A program made the position numbers and the translations under genes. Positions 1 through 8,569 of a stretch of DNA of 64,000 nt are shown one piece after another. The notes under the pieces are model-generated. The model was given only the letters and a program-made list of their open reading frames with translations. It did no database searches and was not told where the DNA came from. Positions within the stretch are counted from its first letter, which is position 1. Each line of letters opens with the position of its first letter. The DNA comes from Stigmatella erecta (GTDB taxonomy: Bacteria; Myxococcota; Myxococcia; Myxococcales; Myxococcaceae). Location of the stretch: NCBI RefSeq assembly GCF_900111745.1, contig NZ_FOIJ01000006.1, positions 124,001 through 188,000 on the forward strand, given 5' to 3'.

Positions 1-1222
1 CGTGGATTTCCTGGCCCGACAGCAGCTTGGCCGTGCGCTGGAGGCGCTCCGTCCCCACCTTCATCAGGACGCCCCGGATGCCGGGCAGCCCGAGGATGAG
101 CCGCTCGAAGGCGGCCCGGTCCAGCCGCAGCACCACGCTCGGGGTGTTGGCCCGCACCGTGGCCGTCACGGGCTTGCCCAGGAGCAGGGAAATCTCTCCG
201 AAGACGGAGCCCTCGCGCAGCTCGGGGTAGGCCTTCTCCTGCCCGTCCGGCTTCACGTGGTAGGGCGTGCAGCGCCCGCGCAAGAGCAGGTAGAAGGCCT
301 CGCCCTCCTGCCCCTGCTTCAGGAGCACCTCGCCCTCCGCGGCCGCCTTGAGCGTGAACTCCCGCACCACCGCCTGCTTCTGCTCGGGCTTCAGCAGGGC
401 GAACGCCGGGTTGTTGCGCAGCAGGTTGTCCACCATGCGCTCCCGGTAGAAGGCCTGCACCACCGGCCCCACCACCGGGTGCTTGCGCACCACCGCCTCG
501 AGCTTCGCCCGCGTGAACTCCAGCAGCACCCCGGGGGTGGCGGCCACCACGCTCGCCAGCCGGGGCCCCTCGGAAATCAGCGCCAGCTCGCCGAAGAAGG
601 CGCCCTCGGCCAGCGTGCCCACCTGGCGCTGCGCGCCGTCCTGGAAGTGGCGCACCACCTCCAGCGTGCCCTCCACCACGGCGAACATCGAGGCGCCCAG
701 CTCGCCCTCCACCACCACGGACTGCCGCGGCGGGCAGGTGCGCACCTCCATGGCCTCCAGCACCGCCGCGAAGGGCTCTCGCCCGAGCTGCGAGAAGAGC
801 GGCACCACCGGCATGCCCTCCGAGGGCCCGGCCCCTTCCGGCAGCAGCTCGAACTCGGCCATGGCCTTCAGGGACGCCGGGCTGCGCGCCCCGGGCTTCA
901 CCCGCCAGCCGTAGAGCTCCGCCAGCGACCGCTGCGTCCGGGTGTGCGCCGGGTCCAGCGCCAGCAGCGCCTTGCAGGCCACGATGGCGCGCAGCAGCTG
1001 CCCGCCCCGCGCCCACGCCAGCGCCGCCTCCTCGTAGGCGGCCACGGCCTGCGCCTTGCGGCCGAGCCGCGCCAGGAGCGCGGCGGCCTGCTGGTGGCCC
1101 TCTGCGTCCCCGGGCGCCGCGGCCACCAGCTTCTCGTACTCGGCGAGCGCGGCCTCCAGGTGGTCCAGCGCGAGCAAGCGCGCCCCGCGCTGGCGATGCT
1201 GCTGGAGCGTGTCCGTCGTCAT
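1..1222 (-). CDS. TPR and double cyclic-nucleotide-binding protein (3' end outside window)
   Basis: The reading frame is open from an ATG at 1222 to the left window edge, giving 407 residues without the C-terminus. The first ~100 residues are Ala/Leu-rich helical repeats of TPR type. Two cNMP-binding (CRP-like) domains follow, at about 135-255 and 270-400. The first has a good phosphate-binding cassette (FFGELAL followed by PRLASV), so it could bind cAMP or cGMP. The second keeps FGEISL but has PVTATV where the phosphate-contacting Arg is expected, so binding there is doubtful. No DNA-binding or enzymatic domain is seen in the visible part. It lies 16 bp downstream of another TPR-cNMP gene and is probably in the same operon. 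A signalling or scaffold role is inferred. Confidence 0.85.
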   Translation of the reverse strand, partial: MTTDTLQQHRQRGARLLALDHLEAALAEYEKLVAAAPGDAEGHQQAAALLARLGRKAQAVAAYEEAALAWARGGQLLRAIVACKALLALDPAHTRTQRSLAELYGWRVKPGARSPASLKAMAEFELLPEGAGPSEGMPVVPLFSQLGREPFAAVLEAMEVRTCPPRQSVVVEGELGASMFAVVEGTLEVVRHFQDGAQRQVGTLAEGAFFGELALISEGPRLASVVAATPGVLLEFTRAKLEAVVRKHPVVGPVVQAFYRERMVDNLLRNNPAFALLKPEQKQAVVREFTLKAAAEGEVLLKQGQEGEAFYLLLRGRCTPYHVKPDGQEKAYPELREGSVFGEISLLLGKPVTATVRANTPSVVLRLDRAAFERLILGLPGIRGVLMKVGTERLQRTAKLLSGQEIH

Positions 1223-1238
1223 CCCCCGCCCCCGCGCC

Positions 1239-2477
1239 TCACGTGCTGAGCGCGCGCACGCGCGCGGCGAGGTTCCGGGTGAAGAGCCGGTAGATGCGCA
1301 GCGCCGCCCCGTCGTGCGTGTCCAGGTAGTGCTGGAAGCCCGCCCGGGTGATGCGCAGCGCCCGCACCGCCGTGCGCGCGCGCACCTGCGCCGAGGTGAG
1401 CCCGTCCTGGATGAGGGAGATTTCGCCCAGGTACGCCCCGGGCCCCAGGGTGTTGAGCCGCTTGGCGTCCTGCTCCGGGCCGCTGAACACGTCCACCGTG
1501 CCCTCCAGCAGCACGAAGAGGCCCGAGCCCTGCGTGCCCTTCTCCAGCACCGTGGCCCCCTCGGGGATGAGCACCTGCTGCGCCACCCGGTACAGGTCCT
1601 TCATGTCGTCGAGCGACAGCTCGCCGAAGATGGGAATGGCCTTGAGGTAGCCGTAGCCACTGGTGGCCGAGGCCGGACGGGCCACCTGCGGCACCGAGGA
1701 GGGCTGGGGGCTGGAGCCCGGCAGGCGCGCGAGCACCTCGTTGGCCTCCGTGTCCCGGCCCACCCGCTTGAGCAGCCGCGCCTGCTCGGCGAGCACCGCG
1801 GGATCCGCGCGCGCCTCCTCCGAGCCGCGCAGGGTGTCCACCAGCAGCGCCAGCGCGCGCCGCGTCTGCCCCTCGTGGTCCAGCAGGGTGCAGATGCGCA
1901 GCACGGACTCCAGGTGGCGCGAGTCATCCACCGGCACGCCGCACAGCGCCTCCACCTCGGCGTGCACGTTGCCCAGCTCGCGGTACACCGCCGCGGCCTC
2001 CAGCGGCCGGCCCAGGCGCGCCAGGCACTGCGCCATGGACTCGCGCGCCCCCAGCCCCCGGTACAGCTCCAGCGCCCGCTCCAGGGCCCCGCCCCGCTCC
2101 AGCGCCTCGGCGGCCCGGGCAATGTCCCCCGAGCGCAGGTAGGCCTCCGCCGCCTCCACCTGGTTGCCGCCCTGCTCATATAAGGAGGCGGCCTCCGCCT
2201 CCGAGCCGCTGCCCTGCAGCAGCCGCGCCGCGCCGGTGAAGTCCCGCGCCCGCCGCAGCACCTCCACCAGCCCCTTGCGCTCCTCCACCGAGGCGGCCAT
2301 GGCCTCGCGCAGCAGCCGCTCGCGCTGGGCGGCGCTCAGGTCCTCATAGAGCTGGACGGCCGTGTCCACCTCGCCCCGCATGGCGAGCCATTGCACCACC
2401 TGGTAGGCGCTTCCCCCGGCCGTGCCCATCCCCGCCCCATTCTCCAAGATGTCGACCTCCGCCACGGAATGCGCCAT
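1239..2477 (-). CDS. TPR-like repeat protein with C-terminal cyclic-nucleotide-binding domain
   Basis: 412 residues from the ATG at 2477, which has GAGGAA 6 nt upstream; an ORF extension further upstream has no such site. Residues ~15-270 are helical repeats with the tetratricopeptide look (repeated A..Y...G....A). Residues ~275-412 are a cNMP-binding domain containing YLGEISLI. The usual PR.A(T/S) phosphate-binding segment reads GLTSAQV, so the Arg is missing and ligand binding may be lost. It is followed after 16 bp by a related gene with two cNMP domains. Such TPR-cNMP proteins are common in myxobacteria. The function is unknown; cytoplasmic signalling is inferred. Confidence 0.85.
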   Translation of the reverse strand: MAHSVAEVDILENGAGMGTAGGSAYQVVQWLAMRGEVDTAVQLYEDLSAAQRERLLREAMAASVEERKGLVEVLRRARDFTGAARLLQGSGSEAEAASLYEQGGNQVEAAEAYLRSGDIARAAEALERGGALERALELYRGLGARESMAQCLARLGRPLEAAAVYRELGNVHAEVEALCGVPVDDSRHLESVLRICTLLDHEGQTRRALALLVDTLRGSEEARADPAVLAEQARLLKRVGRDTEANEVLARLPGSSPQPSSVPQVARPASATSGYGYLKAIPIFGELSLDDMKDLYRVAQQVLIPEGATVLEKGTQGSGLFVLLEGTVDVFSGPEQDAKRLNTLGPGAYLGEISLIQDGLTSAQVRARTAVRALRITRAGFQHYLDTHDGAALRIYRLFTRNLAARVRALST

Positions 2478-2602
2478 GTCGAGTTCCTCGCTGTCCTGAA
2501 CGGTCGGAGGCCATCTGACCCACACACCTACATCGGCCAACAGGGCCGCAAGCTACCACAGCCCTTCGCGCGCGGAAGGACATGGCACGACGCGCGGCTG
2601 GC

Positions 2603-3322
2603 TCAGGACGCGGGCGCGAAGAGCAGGAAGTACTGGTGGGGAAGAAAGCCGTGGGAGGCCGTTTGCCTGTAGCCGGCGGACTCCAGCTCCTCGCGCACCT
2701 GCGCCGGCGCCAGCTTGTGCGCCTCCGGCGGGCCCAGGGGCTGGCCTTTGCGGTAGTCGATGATGGCCAGGCGCCCGCGCGGCGTGAGCGAGGCCTGGAG
2801 CTTGCGGAAGTACGCCGCCCGGTCCTCGAGATGATGGTAGGTGTCCACCACCAGCACCAGGTCCACCGGCTCGGGCAGCTTCGCATCCGCGGGCTCGCCG
2901 AGCACCGGGACGAGGTGGGCCAGGCCCTCGCGCTGGGCCCGCTCGCCCAGGTAGCGCACCATGTCCGGCTCGATGTCCACGCCGAACACGCGCCCCTGCG
3001 GCACGGCCTTCGCCAGCCGCACGGCGAAGTAGCCGGTGGCCGCGCCGAGATCCGCCACCTTCGCATCCGGCGGCAGCGCGAGCGCGGCGATGACCTCGTC
3101 CGGCTTCTGCCACGCATCCCGCCGCGGATCCTCGAAGCGGCCCGCCCAGTCCTCCGCCTTCTCGAAGCGGTGGGGCATGCCGCCGGCGTGCGCCGGACCG
3201 TGGCGCTCCGGGGCGTGCCCCGGCGCGGCGGGGGGCTCCCCGGCGGGAGCATGGGCGCAGGCGCCCGCGGCGAGCATCGCCAGCACGGGGACCGCTCGCG
3301 GGAAGGAAAAGGCTTTCAGCAT
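2603..3322 (-). CDS. exported class I SAM-dependent methyltransferase
   Basis: 239 residues from the ATG at 3322, preceded by AGGAG at good spacing. A hydrophobic leader ends in AAGACAHA, a weak lipobox, so the protein is probably exported and possibly lipid-anchored. The mature part is a Rossmann methyltransferase: motif I VADLGAATGYF, the acidic end of strand 2 in GVDIEPDMV, and VDLVLVVDTYHH as motif IV. The substrate is not evident. Periplasmic methyltransferases of this build occur in proteobacteria, often next to other exported proteins. It is divergent from the secreted-protein operon starting at 3407, with 84 bp between starts. Confidence 0.8.
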   Translation of the reverse strand: MLKAFSFPRAVPVLAMLAAGACAHAPAGEPPAAPGHAPERHGPAHAGGMPHRFEKAEDWAGRFEDPRRDAWQKPDEVIAALALPPDAKVADLGAATGYFAVRLAKAVPQGRVFGVDIEPDMVRYLGERAQREGLAHLVPVLGEPADAKLPEPVDLVLVVDTYHHLEDRAAYFRKLQASLTPRGRLAIIDYRKGQPLGPPEAHKLAPAQVREELESAGYRQTASHGFLPHQYFLLFAPAS

Positions 3323-3406
3323 GGGTTTCTCCTGAAGGGACGGGGTGGCCATTCTCGGGGTATCTTCGCCCCGGGTCGAGGCAGCCGTTGCCGGGGGCTT
3401 TCCGAG

Positions 3407-4687
3407 ATGAAGACACGCTTTTGGCTGCCCTGGATGGGCTTGCTGGTGCTGCCGGCGCTCCCGGCCGGGGCGCACCTGGGATTGCCGGAGACCTCCAACG
3501 TCACCCTGCGCCGGGAGCATCCGGAGCACATGCTCGTCGGCGCCTCGTTCGGCGCCGTCATCTCGCTCGACAGCGGGCAGACGTGGCGGTGGATCTGCCC
3601 CGAGGGCATGGAGATCGGCGCCTGGCGGCCGGAGCGCTACTTCTGGCTGAAGGGCGGGGACATCCTGGCCGCGACGGGCGGCGCCCTGGTCCGCTCGAGG
3701 GATAACGGCTGCACCTGGGCCACGGACCCCTTCTTCAAGGAGACGTGGGTCACGGGCCTCGCCGTGCACCCCACGGACGAGCGCGAGCTGTTCGTCTCCA
3801 CGGGCAAGCCCACCACCGGCAACAGCCTCTACCGCTCCGGGGATGGGGGCGCGAGCTGGACGCCCCTGCTGCCGCCGAGCCCGGACATCCGCTACTCCGC
3901 CATCCACCAGGCGCCCTCCCAGCCCCGCCGCCTCTACGCCTCCGGCCAGCAGGGCCAGGAGATGTTCCTGTCGCGCAGCGACGACGGAGGGCAGAGCTGG
4001 ACCCGGCTGCCGCAGCCCTTCTCCCAGCTCATGCGCCCCTACAACCTCATCCTGATGCGCGTGAACGAGGCGTCCCCGGACCGGCTCTGGGTGCAGGTGT
4101 CCGCGCAGGGCCTCACCCACATCTTCGAGAGCCAGGATGGGGGCACCACGCTGACGCCGCTCATGGAGATCGCCGACGTGCTCGTGGGCGTGGAGGCCTC
4201 GGTGGACGGCAACACCGTCTGGGCCGCGACCCCCGTCTACCTCTATCGCGCGCGGCAGGGCGCGCCCCCGGAGATCCTCCCCCGCCCCGAGGGCAACGCC
4301 TGCGCCACGCGGGTGGGAAACACGCTGTACGCATGCGGCTCGAGCTGGGTGCACACCTGGGCCCTGGCGCGCAGCCAGGACGAGGGCACCACGTGGGAGC
4401 CCTACTTCGGACTCGCCACCCTTCAGGGCGCGCACCAGTGCGCCCAGGGAACTCCGGTCCAGCAGACCTGCCCCCAGCGCTGGCCCCAGCTCGCCGAGCT
4501 GTTCGGCGCGCCCGTTCCTCCGCCCCCCGAGCCTCCGCCCTCGGACGGGGGGGTGCCCGAGCCCCTGCCCGAAACACCGTCCAAGAAGGGGTGCGGCGCC
4601 GTGGCCGGGCCCGCCCTCCTTCCGCTGGTGCTGCTGACCCTCGCCGCGCTCCGGCCCCGCCGGCGGCGCACTTCCTGGAGCCCCTGA
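3407..4687 (+). CDS. secreted Asp-box (BNR) beta-propeller protein with MYXO-CTERM tail
   Basis: 426 residues. The start at 3407 is chosen because it gives a classic signal peptide (MKTRFWLPWMGLL to PAGA). The body holds six Asp-box motifs of S.D.G..TW type (for example SLDSGQTW, SRDNGCTW, SGDGGASW, SDDGGQSW), the hallmark of sialidase/BNR propellers. No sialidase Arg triad is recognised, so enzymatic function is not claimed. A Pro-rich linker (~365-385) leads to KKGCGAVAG, a hydrophobic stretch and RPRRRR, the pattern of a MYXO-CTERM surface sorting signal. First gene of a four-gene operon; the next gene starts 2 bp after its stop. A cell-surface location is inferred. Confidence 0.85.
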   Translation: MKTRFWLPWMGLLVLPALPAGAHLGLPETSNVTLRREHPEHMLVGASFGAVISLDSGQTWRWICPEGMEIGAWRPERYFWLKGGDILAATGGALVRSRDNGCTWATDPFFKETWVTGLAVHPTDERELFVSTGKPTTGNSLYRSGDGGASWTPLLPPSPDIRYSAIHQAPSQPRRLYASGQQGQEMFLSRSDDGGQSWTRLPQPFSQLMRPYNLILMRVNEASPDRLWVQVSAQGLTHIFESQDGGTTLTPLMEIADVLVGVEASVDGNTVWAATPVYLYRARQGAPPEILPRPEGNACATRVGNTLYACGSSWVHTWALARSQDEGTTWEPYFGLATLQGAHQCAQGTPVQQTCPQRWPQLAELFGAPVPPPPEPPPSDGGVPEPLPETPSKKGCGAVAGPALLPLVLLTLAALRPRRRRTSWSP

Positions 4688-4689
4688 TC

Positions 4690-5316
4690 ATGACGAAGAG
4701 AGTTCGCGTTCTGTGGAGCGCCTGCGCGTCGCTGCTGCTGCTCACCGCCGCCTGCGGCGAGGACGACGCCCCCGTGTGCGGCGAGCCGCTCTATGGCGGC
4801 TCCGCCACGGACGAGGCGTGGATGACGATGACGGATGCGGCGAAGAAGCCCCAGGACACCTCTCACGCCGTGACGGTGGACGCGCCCTCCGAGGGACAGG
4901 CCTTCGCCGCCGATGCGGCCCCGCCCCGCTTCACGTGGATCCCGCCCATCTCCTCCCGGGAGGCGGCCGCCTCACCGGGCCGCCTCGCCCAGGCCCATCG
5001 CCGCCGCGCTCCGGGGCCGCTGGCGTGGCTGGGCCACCTGCTGATTCCCACCGCCGAGGCGCACCTGCCGCCCTACACGGGCTACATCTACTGGGTGCAG
5101 GTGACGGTGCCGGGCCGCCCGTGCCCCGTGGACGTGCTCACCTCGGAGCTGGCCTGGCAGGTGGACCCCGAGTCCTGGCGGATGATGGGCACGGCGGCCG
5201 GGAAGGACCTCTCGCTCCAGGTGACGAGCGCCTACCTCCTTGAGAACCGCCTCATGGAAGGCCCCTTCCGCCAGGAGACGCCCCGGACGTTCCGCCGGGA
5301 GGCCGCCGCCCCATGA
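4690..5316 (+). CDS. lipoprotein of unknown function in propeller/cytochrome operon
   Basis: 208 residues from the ATG at 4690. The N-terminus is a lipoprotein signal with lipobox LLTAAC and mature sequence starting CGEDDAPVCGEPLYGG. No known domain is recognised. The middle contains FTWIPP and PYTGYIYWVQVTVPG, suggesting an Ig-like or extracellular beta domain. It starts 2 bp after the propeller gene and overlaps the next gene by ATGA, so the four genes are almost certainly co-translated. Likely anchored to the outer membrane or facing the periplasm, together with its neighbours. Confidence 0.8.
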   Translation: MTKRVRVLWSACASLLLLTAACGEDDAPVCGEPLYGGSATDEAWMTMTDAAKKPQDTSHAVTVDAPSEGQAFAADAAPPRFTWIPPISSREAAASPGRLAQAHRRRAPGPLAWLGHLLIPTAEAHLPPYTGYIYWVQVTVPGRPCPVDVLTSELAWQVDPESWRMMGTAAGKDLSLQVTSAYLLENRLMEGPFRQETPRTFRREAAAP

Positions 5317-6560
5317 GCCCCCGCCACCGCGCAGGGCTGCTCCTCGCCTCGCTCGCGCTGGGCGCTTGCCAGCAGGACGACGGCTCGGGGCCGCTGAAGA
5401 TTCCCGAGCTGGACTACGGCACGGACGCGCCCTGGCACCCGTCCATCCCCCTGCCGCCGCCAGGGCCCATGGGGCGCGCCCTCATCACCAACAGCAAGGA
5501 GGACACCCTCAGCCTGCTGGACCTGGACACCGTGGGCGCGGCGGACTGGGGCGAGCGGGCGCGCATCCCGGTGGGGCTCAACCCCGTGGAGCTGGAGGGG
5601 CCGCACCACGCCGCCGTCTCCCCGGACGGCGCCTTCTACTACGTGGGCATCTCCAACTCCGTGGAGGGGGGCAGTGGCGAGGGGCCGCACGGCTCGCACG
5701 GCACCGGCACCGTGGATGGCTACAGCCTCAAGATGGATGCGCGCACCCACCGGCTCGTGGGCGCGGTGCGCGTGGACCGCAACCCGGGGGACCTCATCCT
5801 CAGCCACGACGGCCGGACGCTGTACCAGACCCACTTCGACGTGCTGCGCATCTCCGAGGTGTTCCAGCGGGGCGGCTCCGAGCCGGAGATGTCCGCGCGC
5901 CTGGCCATCGTCGACACCCAGACGATGAGCCGCCAGGCCATGGTGCCGGTGTGCCCCGCGCCGCACGCGGTCCGCCTCTCGCCGGAGGGCCACCGCGCGT
6001 ACATCGCCTGTTACTCGGACGAGGTGGCCGTGGTGGACCTGGTGTCCCCGGACCACCCCGTCACGCGGGTGAAGGTCGCCGCCAACGCGGGCTCCGCCAT
6101 CGCCCCGAGACACGAGCCCTACGCGCTCACCGTCTCCCCCACCACGGGCGGGGTGTGGGTCAGCTCCCTGCGGAGCCGCTCGGTGCAGTACCTGGACCCG
6201 GAGACGCTCACCGTGGACCCCACGCGCACCGTCTACCTCGGCGGGCCACCGCTGTTCGGCGCCTTCCGCGCGGACGGGAACCTCCTTTATATGCCCTACC
6301 AGCGGGAGGACGCGCTGGCGCTCGTGGACCCCGCCACCGGCAGCGTGCTGCGCGAGATTCCCCTGGCCCCCAGCGGGTGCCTCAACGCGCACCAGGTGGA
6401 GCTGCTGCCCGGGGGCGAGCTCGGGCTCGTCGTCTGCGAGGGCGACCATGAGGGCCCCGGCACGCTGCACGTGGTGGACCTCCGGGAGGAGAAGGTGGTG
6501 AAGACGGTGCAGGTGGGCATCTTCCCGGACTCGGTGGTGCTCCTCCGGGGGACGCCATGA
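5313..6560 (+). CDS. YVTN-type beta-propeller lipoprotein
   Basis: 415 residues; the start codon overlaps the previous stop as ATGA. The signal has lipobox LALGAC. The rest is a seven-blade-like propeller: repeated units of hydrophobic strand, D(L/G), and loops such as LSLLDLDTVG, YYVGISNS, LILSHDGRTLYQ, AVRLSPEGHRAYIACY, VAVVDLVSPD and GNLLYMPYQREDALALVDP. These are typical of the YVTN/lactonase-like family. No cofactor or catalytic residues can be assigned. Its position directly before a cytochrome c lipoprotein suggests a binding or scaffold role in a redox-linked surface complex. Confidence 0.82.
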   Translation: MSPRHRAGLLLASLALGACQQDDGSGPLKIPELDYGTDAPWHPSIPLPPPGPMGRALITNSKEDTLSLLDLDTVGAADWGERARIPVGLNPVELEGPHHAAVSPDGAFYYVGISNSVEGGSGEGPHGSHGTGTVDGYSLKMDARTHRLVGAVRVDRNPGDLILSHDGRTLYQTHFDVLRISEVFQRGGSEPEMSARLAIVDTQTMSRQAMVPVCPAPHAVRLSPEGHRAYIACYSDEVAVVDLVSPDHPVTRVKVAANAGSAIAPRHEPYALTVSPTTGGVWVSSLRSRSVQYLDPETLTVDPTRTVYLGGPPLFGAFRADGNLLYMPYQREDALALVDPATGSVLREIPLAPSGCLNAHQVELLPGGELGLVVCEGDHEGPGTLHVVDLREEKVVKTVQVGIFPDSVVLLRGTP

Positions 6561-7258
6561 GGGGGGCCGCGCTGCTGGTGGGGCTGCTGGCCATGGGCTG
6601 CGGCGAGTCCACCGAGCCTGCGGAGGACTTCGGCGAGGCGCTGTTCCAGGACGCCCGGCTCTCGGAGAGCCAGTACAACCGCTTCTCGTGCGCGACGTGC
6701 CACGCCTCCACGCCCACGCCCCCGGCAGGACGGGTGCTGGCGGGCCACACCCTGCACAACGCGGCGTTCCGGCCGGACTGGTGGGGCGGCTACGAGACCC
6801 AGCTCCTGGACGCGGTGAACTTCTGCTACGTGCACTTCATGCGCGGCGTGAGCCCGCTGACGCCCGAGGAGCCGAAGTCCCGGGCGCTCTACGAGTACCT
6901 CGTGCGCATCAGCCCGGACCGGCAGGCCCCCGCGCTGCCCTTCACCGTGGTGAAGGACATCCGGGAGGTGCCGCGCGGCACCGTGGACCGGGGCGCCGAG
7001 GTCTACCGCGCGGCCTGCCAGGACTGCCACGGCGAGCCCCACACCGGCCGGGGGCGCCTCACGGAGCTGGCCTCCGTGCTCCCCGAGGTGGTGCGGGACT
7101 ACGACACGCTGTTTCCGGGCGTGCCCAAGTCCCTCGTCGTCATCGAGAAGGTCCGCCACGGCCAGTTCTTCGGCGTGGGCGGCAACATGCCCCCCTACAG
7201 CCTGGAGGCCCTCTCGGACGAGGACCTGGGCGCGCTGCTTGCCTTCCTGGAGCTGTAG
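6557..7258 (+). CDS. di-heme c-type cytochrome lipoprotein
   Basis: 233 residues with an ATGA overlap to the previous gene. The leader ends in LLAMGC (lipobox). Two heme-binding CxxCH motifs are present, CATCH at ~45-49 and CQDCH at ~154-158. A C-terminal GGNMPPYS supplies a plausible Met axial ligand for the second heme, and the sequence closes with the usual cytochrome c helix (LGALLAFLEL). It would act as a periplasmic electron carrier or electron-accepting subunit. Last gene of the 3407-7258 operon, followed by a hairpin. What it oxidises or reduces is not shown by the sequence. Confidence 0.85.
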   Translation: MRGAALLVGLLAMGCGESTEPAEDFGEALFQDARLSESQYNRFSCATCHASTPTPPAGRVLAGHTLHNAAFRPDWWGGYETQLLDAVNFCYVHFMRGVSPLTPEEPKSRALYEYLVRISPDRQAPALPFTVVKDIREVPRGTVDRGAEVYRAACQDCHGEPHTGRGRLTELASVLPEVVRDYDTLFPGVPKSLVVIEKVRHGQFFGVGGNMPPYSLEALSDEDLGALLAFLEL

Positions 7259-7261
7259 TGG

Positions 7262-7285
7262 GGGGCCGTGAACGCTCGCGGCCCC
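7262..7285 (+). terminator. hairpin after the propeller/cytochrome operon
   Basis: GGGGCCG (7262-7268) pairs perfectly with CGGCCCC (7279-7285) around a 10-nt loop, starting 4 bp after the cytochrome stop codon. There is no T run, as is usual in this GC-rich background. Confidence 0.5.
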
Positions 7286-7327
7286 AGGGGCTGTGAAAGG
7301 GCGGTCATCCCGCTTAACCTGACGCCC

Positions 7328-8074
7328 ATGAGCTCGCCGCCGGGCACGCAGCTCACGCTCTTCGAGGTGCCGGAACTCCCCCCGCTGGAGTCCCGGAAGC
7401 TGCCCTCGCGCGCCGAGTCCTTTCCCCAGGCGGCCCGGCTCGCCCGCCAGCTCTCGGAGCGGCTGGGCGCTCCGGTGCACCTCACGCTCACCGACAACCG
7501 CGCCACGTTGATCAGCTTCCGCCGCCACGCGCAGGCGGTGCGGCTGCGCGCCCACCACCTCTTCCTGGACGCGCCCGAGGCCGTGGTGCAGGCCCTGGCG
7601 GACTTCGTGCGGGGCGACGCGGGGGCCCGCTACCGGCTGGAGGACCATGCCCGGCAGCACCAGACGCAGGTGCGGCGCACGCGCCAGCCCGGGGCCCCCC
7701 TGAAGGCGCGCGGCCGGTGCTTCGACCTGCGCGCCATCTATCAGCGCCTCAACACCACCTACTTCGACGGGCGCCTCCAGGCGGACATCGGCTGGGCCCG
7801 GCGCCCGGGCCAGAAGCGGCGGAAGACCATCCTGCTGGCGGGGTACGACGCCCGGCTGAGGGAGGTGCGCGTACACCCGGCGCTGGATCAACCCCACGTG
7901 CCGGCCTTCGTGGTGGAGGCGGTGGTGTTCCATGCCCTGCTGCACCAGCTGTTTCCCGCGGACGCCGGGGGAACCCACCCGCCGGAGTTCCACGCGCGCG
8001 AGCGGGCCTTCCCCCTGATGGAGGCGGCCCAACGGTGGCAGCGCGAGCACCTGCGCTCGCTGTTGAGGAGTTGA
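7328..8074 (+). CDS. SprT/WSS1-like metallopeptidase-fold protein with altered HExxH
   Basis: 248 residues from the ATG at 7328; an upstream in-frame ATG at 7268 would lie inside the preceding hairpin. The C-terminal half has the SprT-like layout: FDLRAIYQRLNTTYFDGRL, then IGWARR, KTILLAGYD, VRVHPALDQPHVPAFVVEAVVFHALLH. In active family members the last helix carries HExxH; here it reads HALLH, so the general-base Glu is Ala. Two zinc-ligand His are kept. It may be an inactive binding protein, or catalysis may be organised differently. The N-terminal 100 residues are unassigned. Followed 70 bp later by a DUF2203 gene. Confidence 0.75.
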   Translation: MSSPPGTQLTLFEVPELPPLESRKLPSRAESFPQAARLARQLSERLGAPVHLTLTDNRATLISFRRHAQAVRLRAHHLFLDAPEAVVQALADFVRGDAGARYRLEDHARQHQTQVRRTRQPGAPLKARGRCFDLRAIYQRLNTTYFDGRLQADIGWARRPGQKRRKTILLAGYDARLREVRVHPALDQPHVPAFVVEAVVFHALLHQLFPADAGGTHPPEFHARERAFPLMEAAQRWQREHLRSLLRS

Positions 8075-8143
8075 ACCTCCAGGGCCCTCTTGCCCCCGCG
8101 GCCCTTGGCGTCCCGGGGGCGGGCCAATGCATGCTGGGCGGGC

Positions 8144-8551
8144 ATGCGCTACTTCGGCGTGGATGAGGCGAACAGGGTGGTGCCCCTGCTCACCCGGACC
8201 TTCGAGAAGGTCCGGCCATGGGTCTCGCACGCGCAGGAACTCTCCAAGGAGCTGGAGGCCTTGAAGGGCCAGGGCAAGCGCGATGCCTTCACGGAGACAC
8301 TTCAGGAGCAGCACTCCCGGCTGCTCGAGCAGATCCGCGCCGAGCTCCATCCCCTCCAGGAGATGGGCATCGAGGTGAAGGCGGCCGATGGGCTGGTGGA
8401 CTTCCACGCCCTGCTGGGCGGCCGCACCGTCTACCTGTGCTGGCGCTACGGCGAGACGGCCGTGAGCCACTGGCACGAGCTGGACACGGGCTTCGCGGGG
8501 CGCCAGCGCATCGAGGACCCCGAGGCCTTCGCCCCCACCTACCTGAGCTGA
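8144..8551 (+). CDS. DUF2203 family protein
   Basis: 135 residues from the ATG at 8144. It begins RYFGVDEANRVVPLL and has a long helical middle rich in Glu/Leu (about 25-75). It ends with WRYGETAVSHWHELDTGF, the conserved C-terminal signature of DUF2203. Members are small soluble proteins of unknown function found widely in bacteria. It converges with the coiled-coil gene on the other strand, only 7 bp apart. Confidence 0.85.
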   Translation: MRYFGVDEANRVVPLLTRTFEKVRPWVSHAQELSKELEALKGQGKRDAFTETLQEQHSRLLEQIRAELHPLQEMGIEVKAADGLVDFHALLGGRTVYLCWRYGETAVSHWHELDTGFAGRQRIEDPEAFAPTYLS

Positions 8552-8553
8552 GC

Positions 8554-8569
8554 GCGCCTCACGGGGCGC
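8554..8569. terminator. short hairpin between convergent genes
   Basis: GCGCC (8554-8558) pairs with GGCGC (8565-8569) around a 6-nt loop. It lies across the convergent stop codons at 8551 and 8559, so it could serve both genes. The stem is short. Confidence 0.3.

Noticed and set aside
2582-4687. Long plus-strand ORFs upstream of the propeller start, and many long antisense ORFs such as 44851-46950 or 47195-51544
   Set aside because: They are frame shadows of high-GC genes: Arg/Pro/Ala-rich, without motifs or ribosome-binding sites, and opposite to clear domain proteins.
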